Positions 11,501-21,769 of a DNA stretch of 64,000 nt are shown here, in pieces (the first letter of the stretch is position 1; every line of letters starts with the position of its first letter). The stretch comes from Eudorina sp. 2006-703-Eu-15 (Eukaryota > Chlorophyta > Chlorophyceae > Chlamydomonadales > Volvocaceae). A model generated the notes under the pieces. It had not been told where the DNA came from and did not search any database. It was given only the letters and a program-made list of their open reading frames with translations. Position numbers and translations under genes: made by a program. The DNA is taken from contig BDSI01000053.1 in the NCBI GenBank assembly GCA_003117195.1, positions 144,457 through 208,456 on the forward strand. The letters are read 5' to 3'.

Positions 11501-14500
11501 ACCCGCTGCCGTACACGCCGCAGTCGCAGCGCGCTGCCGCTCCAACCCTACTCTCGCCGCCGCTGCATCCCCCCACCTCCCCAACACGCGCGGTCATTTC
11601 GCCGGCGCCGGCGCGGCCGCTGCCGGCGGCCGGTGGCGCCGACGTCCGGTACGCGTCAGGAGGCGGCGTCGGCGGCGTCGGCGGCAGTGGTACAGCGGCA
11701 GCCGCCGCCGCCGCGGCTGCCGCCGCGACGGCGGCGTCCTCCGTCAGTACGGCCGAGCTGGCGTGGCAGGGCACGCTGGGGCTGCTGCCGGCGGCGGCGG
11801 TGGCGAGGCAGTTGGCGCTTGCGGTCCGAGCTGCGGCCGCGGCGGCGGGGCAGGATGCGGAGGCGGCGGCGCCGGGCGGCGCCGGCGGCGCCGCCGGGGC
11901 TTCCACCGTCGCCGGTGGCCTTCAGGGGGACAGCCTTGCCGTACTGCGGGCACTATCCCGAAACGGCGACGGGGCGGGGATCGGCACGCTGCCGGGGCTG
12001 CGGGCGGTGTTGCAACACCACCTGTACTGCTCGGCGTTGTACGACGCTGCCATTGTACTGCAGGTACGGCACGCAGTGGGTTGAATGACACCAGGGGGAG
12101 AACTCCCTGGTTTTTGAGCTCGTGCGGGAATGTGCGGTCATTGGGACCGGAGGCTGCCTCTGCACGGGTGAATGGTTGATTGGGTGGATGGGTGAATGGG
12201 TGTGAATGGGTAAATATGTGAATGGGTAAATATGTGAATGGGTAAGAATGCGTGTGGATGGAGTGGGCCGGAGCCAAAGCCACGGAAGAGTTGTGTTTCG
12301 GCCCTCCGTAAGGCGGAGCGGCGTTGTCACACCCTAGGTACCTAGCGTGGCTCCCACCCCGGTGGGGGGTGGCTCCCACCCGCATGTAAGTGTCCTGGAA
12401 GGACCCGGGGGCCACCGGGCCCCTCCTGATACCGTACGACAGGGCACCAGGCGGGACAGCCGGGACTCCGAAGACGGGAGGAAGTTGCCTCCAGGGGGCT
12501 GAGGAGCTTGGGACGGATGCCGAGAGCCGCCCCTCCAGTCGCCTGCACCTCCCCTCCGCCCCTATGGCTCTGTCCTTATTGTTTCAAGTCGAACCGTCGC
12601 GCTGGCAGCAGCGCAGTTTGATATGTCTGCCAATGTCCCATACTCCCCTCCGGCCCCCGCAGGCAGTCACGGGCAGTGACGCCGCCAGTGCCGCCGCCGC
12701 CAGCGCCGCCGCCGCTGAGGGTGTGCCCACTCAGCTGCCGGTGTCGGTGTCGGTGTCGGTGTCGCTGCTGCTGCTGCGCGAGCGGGTGCAGCTGCACTGC
12801 CGCAGCGGCGACAACGCAGCGGCGCTGGCCGTGTTAGCGCTACAGCTGGGGGACGTGGACGGCGCCATCTGCTACTGCCGAGCCCGGTGCGGGCAGGAGG
12901 GCTGGCTGACGCTGCTGGATCTGCTGCTCAGGTGCGCCGGGGGGAGGGCAGGGAGGGGGGGCGTGAAGGTTCCGGGGTTGGGTGGGGGGTGTTGTTCGGG
13001 TCGGGTTTGATGGGCGGGGCGGGGCCGGGCGGGGCGGGGGGCGTTCGGGACGAGACGGAGGGAGCAGGCGACGAGGCCGGGTCCCCCCTCCCTTTTGTCA
13101 ATTATAGACATCGAAACCGCTCATAGAGCAACAAACCGATATAACCGCCGCGGTGTTGGGATTGACGAGGACGGCGAGGCGTTGGCTCCGACGAAAGTAG
13201 TAGAAGCTGATGTGTTCAGACAGTGGACAACTGGCCACGTAGGACACCGCGGAGTAGGGTAGGGCTGGCGAGAAGAGTTGTAACGATTGAACCCAAAGAC
13301 GGGTCCCCCTCCCCTCTTCCCTCCCCTCTTCCCTCCCCTCTTCCCTCCCCTCTTCCCTCCCCTCTTCCCTCCCCTCCCCTGCTGTACCTCCCTGCCCTCC
13401 CGCCCGGATCCATCCCCTCCCCCCCTTAGACGGGTGTAGAGACTCCCGACCCCCCTCCCCGACCCTCTTCATTTTGTCTGCCAGTATCCTATACACCGCC
13501 TCCCTGGTCCCCTCCCTGACCCTCCCTGGCCCTCCCCGTCCCCCCCCTTGCCCTCCCCCCCACAGGCCGGGTGAGGGTCGTGAGCCCGACTACGTGGCGG
13601 CCTGCCGGGTGCTGGCGGCGGAGGGGGCGGCGCTGGCGCCCCTGCAGGTGGGTGTGTGGATGGGGGGGAGGGGAGGGAAGGGGGGGGAGGGGAGGGGGTT
13701 TGGACGATGGAGCGGGCGGGAGCGGGCGTGAGAGGGGCGGCAGCCGAGGCCCGTCTGCGGCGTTGGTCCCCTCGGGGCCCTCAGGGCGGTGGCGGTGGCG
13801 GCGGCGGAAGCTGATGCTCCCCTCCCCCTCCCCCTCCTTCCAATTTCCTAAACCCTTTCTCCCCCCTCCCCCCGACTTTTGCTCTGGCAGCAGCGCAATT
13901 TGAATTTGTCTACCAATTTCCTGTACCCTCCTCCCTCCCCGCCCCTCAGGTCCTTGAGGCCCTCAACGACGACATGCCGCTGCACCTGGCGCACGGCACC
14001 CTCAGCCGCATGGTGGGCTCCGTACAGCACATCAGGCGGCACGGCCAGGTGGGTGGGCGGGTGGGCGGAGGGTTGAGTACTGGAAATCGGGCGGGCGTCT
14101 GTTTGGCAACGAACCCCGCCATTATACGGTACTTAGCAGAGTGGTGGCAGTAGTGGTGGCAGTAGTGATGGCAGTAGCGGGGGCGGGGGCGGGGCGGGGG
14201 CGGGGGCGGGGGCGGGGGCGGGGCGGGGGCGGGGCGGGGGCGGGGGCGGGGGCGGGGGCGGGGCGGGGGCGGGGGCGGGGCGGGGGCGGGGGCGGGGCGG
14301 GGGCGGGGGCGGGGCGGGGGCGGGGCGGGGGCGGGGGCGGGGGGCGGGGGCGGGGCGGGGGCGGGGCGGGGGCGGGGCGGGGCGGGGGCGGGGGCGGGGG
14401 CGGGGCGGGGGCGGGGCGGGGGCGGGGGCGGGGGCGGGGCGGGGGGGGGATGGACCTCCCCACCCAGAGACTCTTGACCCACGTGTTCGTACTTTAGAGG

Positions 14501-15082
14501 TTCAAACCTCCCCTCCCCTTCCCTTCCCTCCCCGCGCCCGCCCCCGTGTGCCAACGCATGCACACGCGCGTGCGTGTGCGCGTGTGTGTACGGCGCGCAT
14601 CACGCACGGCGCGTGTGTGTGTGTGTGTGTGTGTACGGCTGTCCACAGGTCCTGAAGGCGCTGCACCGAGCTCAGAACCTGGCGCTGAGGGCGGAGCTGG
14701 CGCAGCTGCAGGTGCGGGTGTGTATGTGTGTGTTATTTAAGCGGGCAGAACAGGAGTGCGTGATATGCGAGGGGCCGAGTGGCTCCCAGTAATTTGCCCG
14801 TATGCGTGCAAAATATACCCATTGCCCGACCCTTACAGTGAATAGAAGGCTGCGGTGTCGGAAGAGCGCTGACGATTTTTGGCGCGCTTTTGTCGCGGGA
14901 TACTACCAGCTGGTGCGGGTCGGCTGCCTTGGCCACGCAGACTCACTCCACAATGCCGTGCGTGCGTGCGATCCTCGCGTTGTTATCGCAATGTAACCCA
15001 CCTGCAAGCAAAACGCCGCCGTGTAGTCAGCACCGCCGAAGACGATCCGGAACGATGCGGAATAACGTAATGATGTGTGTAT

Positions 15083-15113
<31 letters not shown>

Positions 15114-16436
15114 GTATGGGTTGTTGCTCTTTTGCGGTTTCGCTGTCTTTATTGACACAAAGGGGGGTGAGGGGGGGCTGCGATGGGTCTCGGGGTTTTA
15201 GCGCGGATACCCCGCCCGACCCAAACCAGTTACCGGTAGTCATCGATCGTGTGTGTGTGAGGGGGGGGCCCCGGGGGCGGGATGTTGGAGCGAAAGACCA
15301 GGCCCAGAACGAACCCGGGCGGTCGGCTGCACGCGCGACTCCGACATGTTATGTAGACACGAAACCTACATTTATTTTTACACCATCATTACCTCAATTG
15401 CAGTACACACGCGCGCGTGTACGAGACATCGTTGACTCCTCCCAAATCGGGATGCCTGGCGCCACCCGCCGTAGCGCCTTCCCCATCCTTTCCCATGTCG
15501 GCATTTAGACTTCGACAAACTCGTCAGGCTCTGGCCCCGCAAGTCCATTTCGTTGCCCTCGAGTGACTCCTCCTCCTCCTCCTCCTCTATAGCAAATGTT
15601 TGCACAGCTGCCCGCAGAACGCCCGTGTCGTCGCCGCCCGGACCTCAGCCCCTTCCCCGGGTTCGTTTCTGAGTTTGGTTTGGATTTTCTTTCCCTATTA
15701 ACCGCCTCCCCACCTTCCCGCCCACTCCTCCCCACCCCCACTGCCCCACCTTCCCGCCCCTCCTCCCCCCCCTCCTCCGCGGGTCCAGGCCACCCGGGTG
15801 GTGGTGACCGAAGAGACCCTGTGCCGGGGCTGCCAGCGGCCGCTGGCCACTCAGGTCTTTTACCGCTACCCATCGGGGGTGGTGCTGTGCGCCAGGTGGG
15901 TGGGTTTGGGTAGGGGGAGGGGGGAGGGGAGAGGGAGGGAAAAGAGGGGGAAGGGGAAAGGGAGGGGGTAGAGTCGAACAGGGCATGGGTTATGGTTTGT
16001 CAGGGACCCGTGGGAACCACCCAGGGGGCGCTAGGCCCTAGAGCTTATCTGGGGAGCGGCGGCCGCCGAGGGGGGGAGGTGAGGAGAGGGAGGTAAGCCG
16101 GGTGGATGGCAGCTGCCGTACAATGCGCGGCGAGAGAGCAGCGGGGGCGCCGTCCGGTTCGGAGAGGAGGGTCCCCCTCCCGCTCCTGCCCCGCCCCTTC
16201 CCCCTCCCTGGACCGCACTCGTCACCATTTGATCGCAGCCCGGTCTGTTACTATTCCTCATTGTAACCCGCCTCTCACCCGGACGACCTCCCCGTCCATT
16301 ATCACCCCTCTCCCACCATAACCCGCAACCGGACCCCGGGACCCCACCCCGCCCTTCCATTCTCACCCGCCCCCCCCCTCCCCGCAGGTGTGTGAGACCG
16401 GCGTTGGGCCCCGGGGAGGCGACACTGTCCGGGTAG
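2557..16436 (+). CDS. VPS3: VPS3/VPS39/TGFBRAP1-like vacuolar-endosomal tethering subunit
   Basis: This is a Rab-binding subunit of the CORVET/HOPS class, which tethers endosomes and vacuoles. Exons are 2557-3816, 5118-5240, 5994-6150, 6701-7200, 8089-8453, 9239-9329, 9889-10200, 10792-12063, 12663-12931, 13566-13647, 13950-14048, 14649-14711, 15789-15895 and 16388-16436. All phases match, giving about 1582 residues. Exon 1 holds an N-terminal CNH beta-propeller (G-R-V-F-V-G-L-A-S-G-H-V-E-E-H-E). Helical solenoid exons follow, with family signatures such as A-L-E-L-W-Q-R-L, R-W-Q-Y-L-H-H-L-V and A-I-C-Y-C-R-A. The C-terminus is a zinc-type domain with C-R-G-C and C-A-R-C pairs ending at G-E-A-T-L-S-G. 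That ending resembles VPS3/TGFBRAP1 more than VPS39. The protein is far longer than the usual 850-1000 residues because of Ala/Gly/Pro and His/Gln linkers. The intron after 5240 uses a GC donor. Confidence 0.85.
3836..4135 (+). repeat. (GGTGGGTG)n array after the first VPS3 donor
   Basis: About 300 bases of GGTG/GGGT tandem sequence begin about 20 bases after the donor at 3817. Capable of G-quadruplex formation. Confidence 0.9.
5180..5450 (+). repeat. Five tandem units of about 62 bases spanning an exon end
   Basis: The unit combines the 3' end of the VPS3 exon 5118-5240 with the start of the next intron. Unit 1 is coding; later units keep the same CTGCAG/GCAGGG boundary but are out of phase and intronic. 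Confidence 0.9.
5450..5606 (+). repeat. 150-bp dispersed element, copy 1 (contains R2)
   Basis: It runs from GGCGGCGAATGGCAGGGGGG to GATTGACATGAGG. The reverse complement recurs at 51594-51745 with few differences. Confidence 0.85.
5850..5903 (+). repeat. R1 copy, acceptor side, VPS3 intron
   Basis: GCTCTGGCAGCAGC... to CTACCAATTTCCTATA, about 90 bases before the acceptor at 5993. Confidence 0.85.
6176..6211 (-). repeat. R1 copy, donor side, VPS3 intron
   Basis: Reads TATAGGAAATTGGTAGAGAC on the plus strand, starting about 26 bases after the donor at 6151. Confidence 0.85.
6266..6395 (+). repeat. 33-34-base tandem repeat, about 4 units
   Basis: The unit CCCGGATGGTCAGGAGGGGG plus GGTCGTCCACCG is repeated in a VPS3 intron. 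Confidence 0.85.
7388..7495 (+). repeat. 26-base tandem repeat, 4 units
   Basis: The unit CCTGCAAGATTTTCGGAGGA plus TCTAGA occurs four times in the 7201-8088 intron; the last unit is degenerate. Confidence 0.9.
7871..7948 (+). repeat. (GTTCGG)13 hexanucleotide array
   Basis: An almost perfect TTCGGG repeat with one GTTGGG variant, in a VPS3 intron. Confidence 0.9.
9598..9675 (+). repeat. R4 copy
   Basis: GTGTAAAAGGAAACTGAGCC, then GCGAGAAGCGAAGTCCAGCG. Similar sequences occur at 50745 and 54466, and more weakly at 36112. Confidence 0.75.
9726..9785 (+). repeat. 16-base tandem repeat, about 4 units
   Basis: The unit GGGAAACGTCGTACGG is repeated in a VPS3 intron. Confidence 0.85.
12590..12645 (+). 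repeat. R1 copy, acceptor side, VPS3 intron
   Basis: GTCGCGCTGGCAGCAGCGCA... to CCCATAC, ending 17 bases before the acceptor at 12662. Confidence 0.85.
13091..13123 (-). repeat. R2 copy, reverse orientation
   Basis: CTTTTGTCAATTATAGACAT followed by CGAAACCGC, in the VPS3 intron 12932-13565. Confidence 0.7.
13876..13927 (+). repeat. R1 copy, acceptor side, VPS3 intron
   Basis: TTTTGCTCTGGCAGCAGCGC... to CCTGTACC, ending about 20 bases before the acceptor at 13949. Confidence 0.85.
14175..14448 (+). repeat. (GGGGCG/GGGGGC)n array in a VPS3 intron
   Basis: About 270 bases of GGGGCGGGGGC without interruption; dense G-quadruplex potential on the transcribed RNA. Confidence 0.9.
14741..15065 (+). 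mobile_element. Dispersed repeat R3, copy 1
   Basis: GCGGGCAGAACAGGAGTGCG to about GATGCGGAATAACG. It matches 35626-35940 in direct orientation; partial copies lie at 34951-35100 (inverted) and 48593-48650. A GT tract and an R2 copy follow at 15127. Confidence 0.8.
15127..15170 (+). repeat. R2 copy
   Basis: GCGGTTTCGCTGTCTTTATT then GACACAAAGGGGGG, in the VPS3 intron 14712-15788. Confidence 0.8.
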
Positions 16437-16720
16437 CCCGGGGAGGGAGGGAGGGAGGGAGGGAGGGAGGGAGGGAGGGAGGGAGGGAGGAGGGAGGGAG
16501 GGAGGGAGGGAGGGAGGGAGGGAGGGAGGGAGGGAGGGAGGAGGGAGGGAGGGAGGGAGGAGGGAGGGAGGGAGGGAGGAGGGAGGGAGGGAGGGAGGGA
16601 GGAGGGAGGGAGGAGGGAGGGAGGGAGGGAGGGAGGGAGGGAGGAGGGAGGGAGGAGGGAGGGAGGGAGGGAGGAGGGAGGGAGGGAGGGAGGGAGGGAG
16701 GGAGGGAGGGAGGAGGGAGG
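16437..16720 (+). repeat. (GGGA)n purine tract
   Basis: Starts right at the VPS3 stop codon and runs about 280 bases with only G and A; potential triplex-forming sequence. Confidence 0.9.
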
Positions 16721-16795
16721 TATAGGAAATCGGTAGGCATTTTCAAACTGCGCTCGCTGCTGCCAGAGCGACGGTTCGGAGGGAGGAGGGAGAGA
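16721..16795 (-). repeat. R1 copy, donor-side orientation
   Basis: TATAGGAAATCGGTAGGCAT... to GAGCGACGGTTCGG. It follows the purine tract downstream of the VPS3 stop. Confidence 0.85.
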
Positions 16796-18753
16796 AGGAC
16801 GGGGAGGAGGGAGCTGAGGCGGCCGACTGCAGTCCGACCGTGTCGTGGCTGCAAGCACGCCGCCCGCCGTTGCACCGGAGGGCGCTGAGGGACACCTGCA
16901 CGCGCCACCCGCCGTGGTGTGTGTGTGTGTGCGCGCCGCAGCTCATCAAGCAGGCGGCGCATTCTTTGGATGACGAGTAAGGTGTACGGCATGGGGTTTT
17001 GTCGGGCCGTTGTCTGCATCATTCAGCTTTAAGGAGCAGTTGTCGGCATCGGCGGTGGTGTTAATGATGATGAGGATGGTGATAGCTGGTAGCTGGTGGT
17101 GGTAGGGGCTGGCTGGCTTGCAAGCGCCAGGCAGGCCGCTCCGGAAGGCGGGAGGGGTGGGGAGATTCTTCAGCCAATGTCCGCCTATGTCCATTGAGCA
17201 CGGGCGCTGCGGGGCGACTGAGGCCGGGGTGTCTGGCCGTGGGGGCTGGGGCTGCTGGTGGTGTTCTGACCTGCTGATGCAATGCTCGTCGTGCATTTGG
17301 GAGTATGCCATATACGCGAGTGTGTATGCGCGTTTAGAGAAGAGTGTGTATGTTCGGGTGTGCGTGTTTCTATCTCATTGTCCGTCTTTTCGGGGGGGGC
17401 AAAAGAGTGAGCAGCGAGGTGGGGCCACAGGTGCGGGTGGGGCACGGTGTCCTGGGAGTCATGTCCTGGACGCCACGTAGGAACAAGGGGGGGGGGGTGT
17501 TCAACACCCGTGTGCCGCTGTGGATGGGAAGCTGCGGAGGAAGAGGCGGAGGCGCACTGGAGCGATTCGCAGCGTCACCGCCTTGCCTGCCGGCCGTCAG
17601 CGGCCAGTGCGGTCTGTGCTGTACGGGGGTGTACCGTGCCGTGCTGTGTGCGGGCCAACAGCGCTCGTCGTGTCATCAGTACCCTGTGACCTGGTTGCGT
17701 CTCCAGCTCTCCAGGGGTGGCGGGGGGGGGGCGCGGGCGGGGCAGAGGGCGATTTGTGTTGACCGGGATGTGAAGAGCGCCAGGTGCTTCCGTGTCTCCC
17801 CCTCCCGGACCAGGACCCCCACCCGTGCTGTGGGGTGCGGGGACGGTGGTGGTGGTGGTGGTGCGGGCAGCTCGAGGCGGCCCAGCCCACCGGACCGGAC
17901 CGGATCACAGACGAGACCAGCGCTGCCCAGCGCATTGCTTTTCATCAAATGGCGCCATGCGCCGGGTGTTGGCGGGTCGAGCCAACCTCGCGAGCTTCCC
18001 CCTGGCCCTGCGGTGGGGTGCGGGGTGTGGGGTGTGGGGTGTCTCTCCCCCCTCCGTCCCGTCCAGTCCCGTCCTGAACTGACCAACAACGCCTTTTACG
18101 TAATGGCGGCAACACCTGTCCCAACTGTCCTGTCCACCTGTGCCCACTCTCCGGGTTTCATTTCTGGGTTTGGTTATCTTTTTTGAATTCTCCCCGCCGC
18201 CCCTGCACTGTATACGTGATACGGTACGTCGCTTCCCCAAGACCCTTCATCGATGACACCGCCCAGGATCACACTTCGGAACCTGAGCAAGGAACGATCC
18301 ACCAGCGCCAAGGACTCCACGCAGAAATCTTTGAGCCCGACCAACAAGGCAACCGCCGACAAACCCCTCTCCTAACGCGCTCCACTACCTCGACACACCA
18401 AGGTATTACAACACAGCACACCCCGCGTCGTCGCACCCACCGGCTGCACCCACCCACCCCACCGTCCGCAAGGCCCGCTGTTGTATGAGACCGCCCGAAC
18501 TGCCGGACCTCCAGCCTGACGCTCGGCAGGCGACCCGCGGGGGGGGGGGGGGAGGGGGCAGCGGCCGCGGCGCGGCCGCGGCCGTCGCTCCAACAGCAAA
18601 ACCACACAGACAATCACAACAAAGTACCAACAGCAACACACGCCACCACCATCACACAGTCGCAGCCAGCTCCCTCCCTCCGCCCCTAACCCCCCACTTC
18701 CCACCCAGCCGCACCCCTCCACGCGAGTCCGCCCCTGAACCGAAACCGACGAC

Positions 18754-19236
18754 GTGTGCCAGAGGCCAGCCCATAGGTTTTTCCTTGACACTGGCACAAC
18801 AGACGCAGTCATCAAATCACACAACCTGAGCCGCACAGCATCGCCCCCGAGACTCCAACCCGCCTTCAGCGACTGCCGTCGACCTGCGCAGTGCAGCGCA
18901 GCGCAGCGCCCGCTCGCCCATGTGTGGTGGCTGGGCTGCGAGGGTCCCCCTCCGTCCCGCAGTGTCCCTCCCTCCCGCAGCGCCCCCTCTGACCCGCGCC
19001 CCCAACGCCCACTACTGGTCCACTCGCTGGCTCCCTCGTGCTGTGACCTCAACCGCGATGCCGTCAGTCAGCAACACTACGCCACTGAGTCGGCTGCTGC
19101 GAACAACATCCCGCCTCGTCCCCAGATCTCCACACAGAAACCCCATCGTGTCGAATGCGTGGTTAGGTCAGCTCTAATTAGCGGCCGTATGCCGTGTCGC
19201 GTGTTGCGGGTTTCGGATGCGTCCGCCAGGCTCTAA
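18754..19236 (+). pseudogene. Retropepsin-like relic
   Basis: An open frame of about 160 codons contains F-F-L-D-T-G-T-T-D-A-V-I-K-S-H near its start (about 18778-18825). This is the D-T-G catalytic loop pattern of retroelement aspartic proteases, with the usual hydrophobic residues before it and small residues after it. The second half of the protease fold and any reverse transcriptase or integrase are not visible. I read it as a decayed retrotransposon fragment. A single DTG match can arise by chance, so confidence is low. Confidence 0.3.
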
Positions 19237-19256
19237 CCTACTCCTGAGTGTTTTTT

Positions 19257-19315
19257 CCAGTCGAACCGTCGCTCTGGCAGCAGCGCAGTCTGAATAGTCT
19301 ACCAACTTCCTATAC
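19257..19315 (+). repeat. R1 copy in intergenic DNA
   Basis: TTCCAGTCGAACCGTCGCTC... to CTTCCTATACC. It is one of the few R1 copies outside a modelled intron. Confidence 0.85.
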
Positions 19316-19478
19316 CCTCCTGACTCTTAACCTCTTGACTCAGATCAAAACCACCGCCTGACTCCAACCGAAACAACCGGGACGCGTCCAGCACCCTGCC
19401 AACCCAGTGACCTACGCATGTCATGCATGTCATAAGTGCATTGCGCCATCCTGCCTGCATGCCTACTACTAATGCTAA

Positions 19479-20119
19479 CTAAGAAGCTCCGCGGTAAGCC
19501 GTTGATCCTCCTGGTGCGGCGCCGGCAGACCCGTGGCGCCGCCAGGCCGACCTCAAGACGCCCTCTTGCTGAGCTGCCCACGGCTTTTGACGATTTGCGT
19601 GTAGATGTAGCGTCCGGCTGCGGCCGACAATGGGAGCAAACAAGGGGGCGGGGGGTGCATGGTTAATTGGCAGAAGGGGGTGCAGGGGAACACGGGTTTC
19701 TACGAGGTGCTGAGAGGGGCACGGAGGCGAGGCGGGCGAGAGCAAAAACGCCCACTGCATGGCCCTCGGCAGGGCCAAGAATAAGATGCCGAGTCCCAGA
19801 AGAAGTATATTGGCCAGCTGCTCAGTCTGCAGGTAACAGCTCACCCCTCGGCCCCACGACAGCAGTCTACGATGCCGAGCCAGACACAGACTCACTGAAT
19901 GCGTCGCGGACGAACGTTAAGCCTTCCCGCCATGTCCAAGAGCTTTTCACCTGAAGAGTGACACCTCACCAGTTGGGATTTGCTTGCTTGTCGACGAACG
20001 AGGAAAGGCGAATATACGAAAGGCCGTACCTGTCTCTGCTCATCCTGCGCATCTTGGTTGCACCAGAGCAGAGCAGCCATCGCTAGCGCTGCACTGATGC
20101 CCACCAGGACGAAGCGCAT
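19479..20119 (-). CDS. Possible small membrane protein with two hydrophobic segments
   Basis: No family is recognised. Exon 1 would run from 20119 (or an ATG at 20131) to 20030, and exon 2 from 19826 to the stop at 19479, joined in phase by a CAG/GTACGG donor and a CTGCAG acceptor. The predicted start is M-R-F-V-L-V-G-I-S-A-A-L-A-M-A-A-L-L-W, one hydrophobic helix. A polar Q/D/E stretch and a second helix follow (L-A-N-I-L-L-L-G-L-G-I-L-F-L-A-L). The tail is basic and low in structure. An AT-rich box (TTTATTAAAG on the minus strand, about 20241-20252) lies upstream. The two in-phase helices argue for a gene, but the rest could be chance, and the 3' end may include another intron. Confidence 0.35.
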
Positions 20120-20219
20120 AGGGCAAACCATTCTGAAGGTCTGACCGGCTACGAGGCGGAGGATTTCGTCTGTAATTCCTTGAAAAGTATTGAATTTCAA
20201 GAAATGATGTAGCGAATTA

Positions 20220-21769
20220 CAGACAAGGTGTAGGGGGTGCTCTTTAATAAATTACGGTGGTTGGTGTACTCGTTGGCACCTGATAATGACTGCTAAGTGA
20301 AGCAATCACCAGAATGCGCGTTATGTATGGCGCAGTCCCTATTTCACACCTCTAACCAATGTCGTGGGTAGCCTGTTTGCAGGGTGTTGCTGATACGCAG
20401 CTCCGAAAATTGAAAAGTTGCCGTATGTCTGCCAGAAGCAAGTTGCCATCGGGAGACACATATTGTCAACAACTTGCAAGTGCTTGGAAAGATGTGGAAG
20501 TCCTAGCAAAGCTTCGGAGCTGAGCGATGCGCACTCGTGATCCGAGGACTATGAATCTTGACGACAATGGTCTTTAGCTTGTGGCACAATTGGATCGTTA
20601 CACGTCTGCTGAAGGTCGTCTCGTCAATCGTGCCAGCGCGTGCCATCACGCGCCAGCGCACGCTAGCGCGTGCTGTCGTGTGCATTCACACGGCATTTCT
20701 ATCGACCACGATGACGTCCGCTGGTCCTACATGTCCAATAGGGATCTGTGCTCGGCTGTCAGGACTTCTTTCGTTGGGCTCTGTTGCCACTTGCCGCCCT
20801 CGCAGGTACATAACCTGCGTAACTGGGGTTTGCTCGGGCTAGTTTTTTGTCAGAGACACGTCCTACTTGAAACAGACTTTCAAACCATCCAAGAAAATTA
20901 TCGACATATCGAGTGGCCGTCACATTCCACGGGGTTGGCGGTTTCTGTTGCCGAACTTCCACGCAACTATCCGCCCGGCCTGGCCTAACCCCGCCATCAT
21001 TTGCACGTTGCTTGGTGCCCAGCTTACCACCCCCTTGGCAATGTGTCATCGTCGTGGTCGTCGTCTTGACGCAGCGCTGCACATTACCAGCTACCCACCA
21101 ACTGCTCTGCATGCGTGGACGCGCTCGCCGGCCCCATCATGTCGGCGCGGCCCTGCGCGGCCCACCCACCCGCTCGGCGAGTAACTTCAATTGCCCCTTG
21201 ACTTCTCGGAGCCTGCACGCACACTGCAGCGTTTGCTTGCGAGCACAGCCTCCCTCCCCCTGTTGCAAACACTGCGAACACAGCCCAACCCCCACTCGCC
21301 CACTTCCTTCGCAAGCAAGCGCAGTAGGCGTGCAGACCCCGAGAATCGTAAGGCAACAGCGCCCATCGCGGGGCCGTGTCTGCCGTACTCTTCCCAGCCC
21401 GCAGCAGCCCGACGATGATATTGTGCAAAGGGTGTTAGTCCCTCAGCCCGTAAGGGACAAGGGGGGGATAAGATATCAATGCATGGTATCTTCACTGCAG
21501 TGCCCACACCTCGCAGTCTGCACACGGCGGCACCACTACCGCCACCGGCCCCGCCACCGTCGTCGTGCGCAGCACCTCTGGCAGCCTCGGCGCCGCGAAC
21601 CCGCGGCTCATCAGCCAGCAGGCCACCCCGCGGTGCAGCTCCGGCCGCCACAACGCGCCTGCTGCTACTTCTCCTATTCCTGCCGCTTCTCAGGTAGGAG
21701 CGACGATAGACAAACGCCACCGCGACATGTGATCACCAGCTTATACTTTCACAAATGTTGCTGTCTTGT
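20220..21769. other. Intergenic stretch with no clear gene
   Basis: This stretch is moderately AT-richer than the exons. It has a patch at 20635-20680 rich in CGCGCCAGCGCACGCTAGCGCG-like overlapping words. At 21475-21694 one frame is Ala/Pro/Ser/Thr-rich and ends at a good donor (CTCAG/GTAGGA). That patch could be an exon of an unseen gene, but nothing matches a known family. Confidence 0.35.

Larger units (their letters stand above)
16437..19478. other. Non-coding stretch downstream of VPS3-like gene
   Basis: This stretch begins with a long (GGGA/GGAG)n purine tract to about 16720 and a reverse-oriented R1 copy at 16721-16795. GT-rich sequence, a few low-complexity patches and a retropepsin-like relic near 18779 follow, then a forward R1 copy at 19257-19315. 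Open frames are short or compositionally random. I see no convincing gene apart from the relic listed separately. Confidence 0.5.

Noticed and set aside
10737..11906. Long Ala-rich minus-strand frame
   Set aside because: Shadow of the VPS3 exon 10792-12063, whose plus frame has conserved helical motifs and matching splice phases.
16940..16980. Possible extra last exon of VPS3 (L-I-K-Q-A-A-H-S-L-D-D-E-stop after a good acceptor)
   Set aside because: Using it would need a 4-base microexon or a weak donor out of phase; the stop at 16436 gives a normal family ending. The R1 copy just upstream keeps it a possibility.
21475..21694. Ala/Pro/Ser-rich patch ending at a good donor
   Set aside because: No partner exon, no family pattern, and SINE sequence follows directly.
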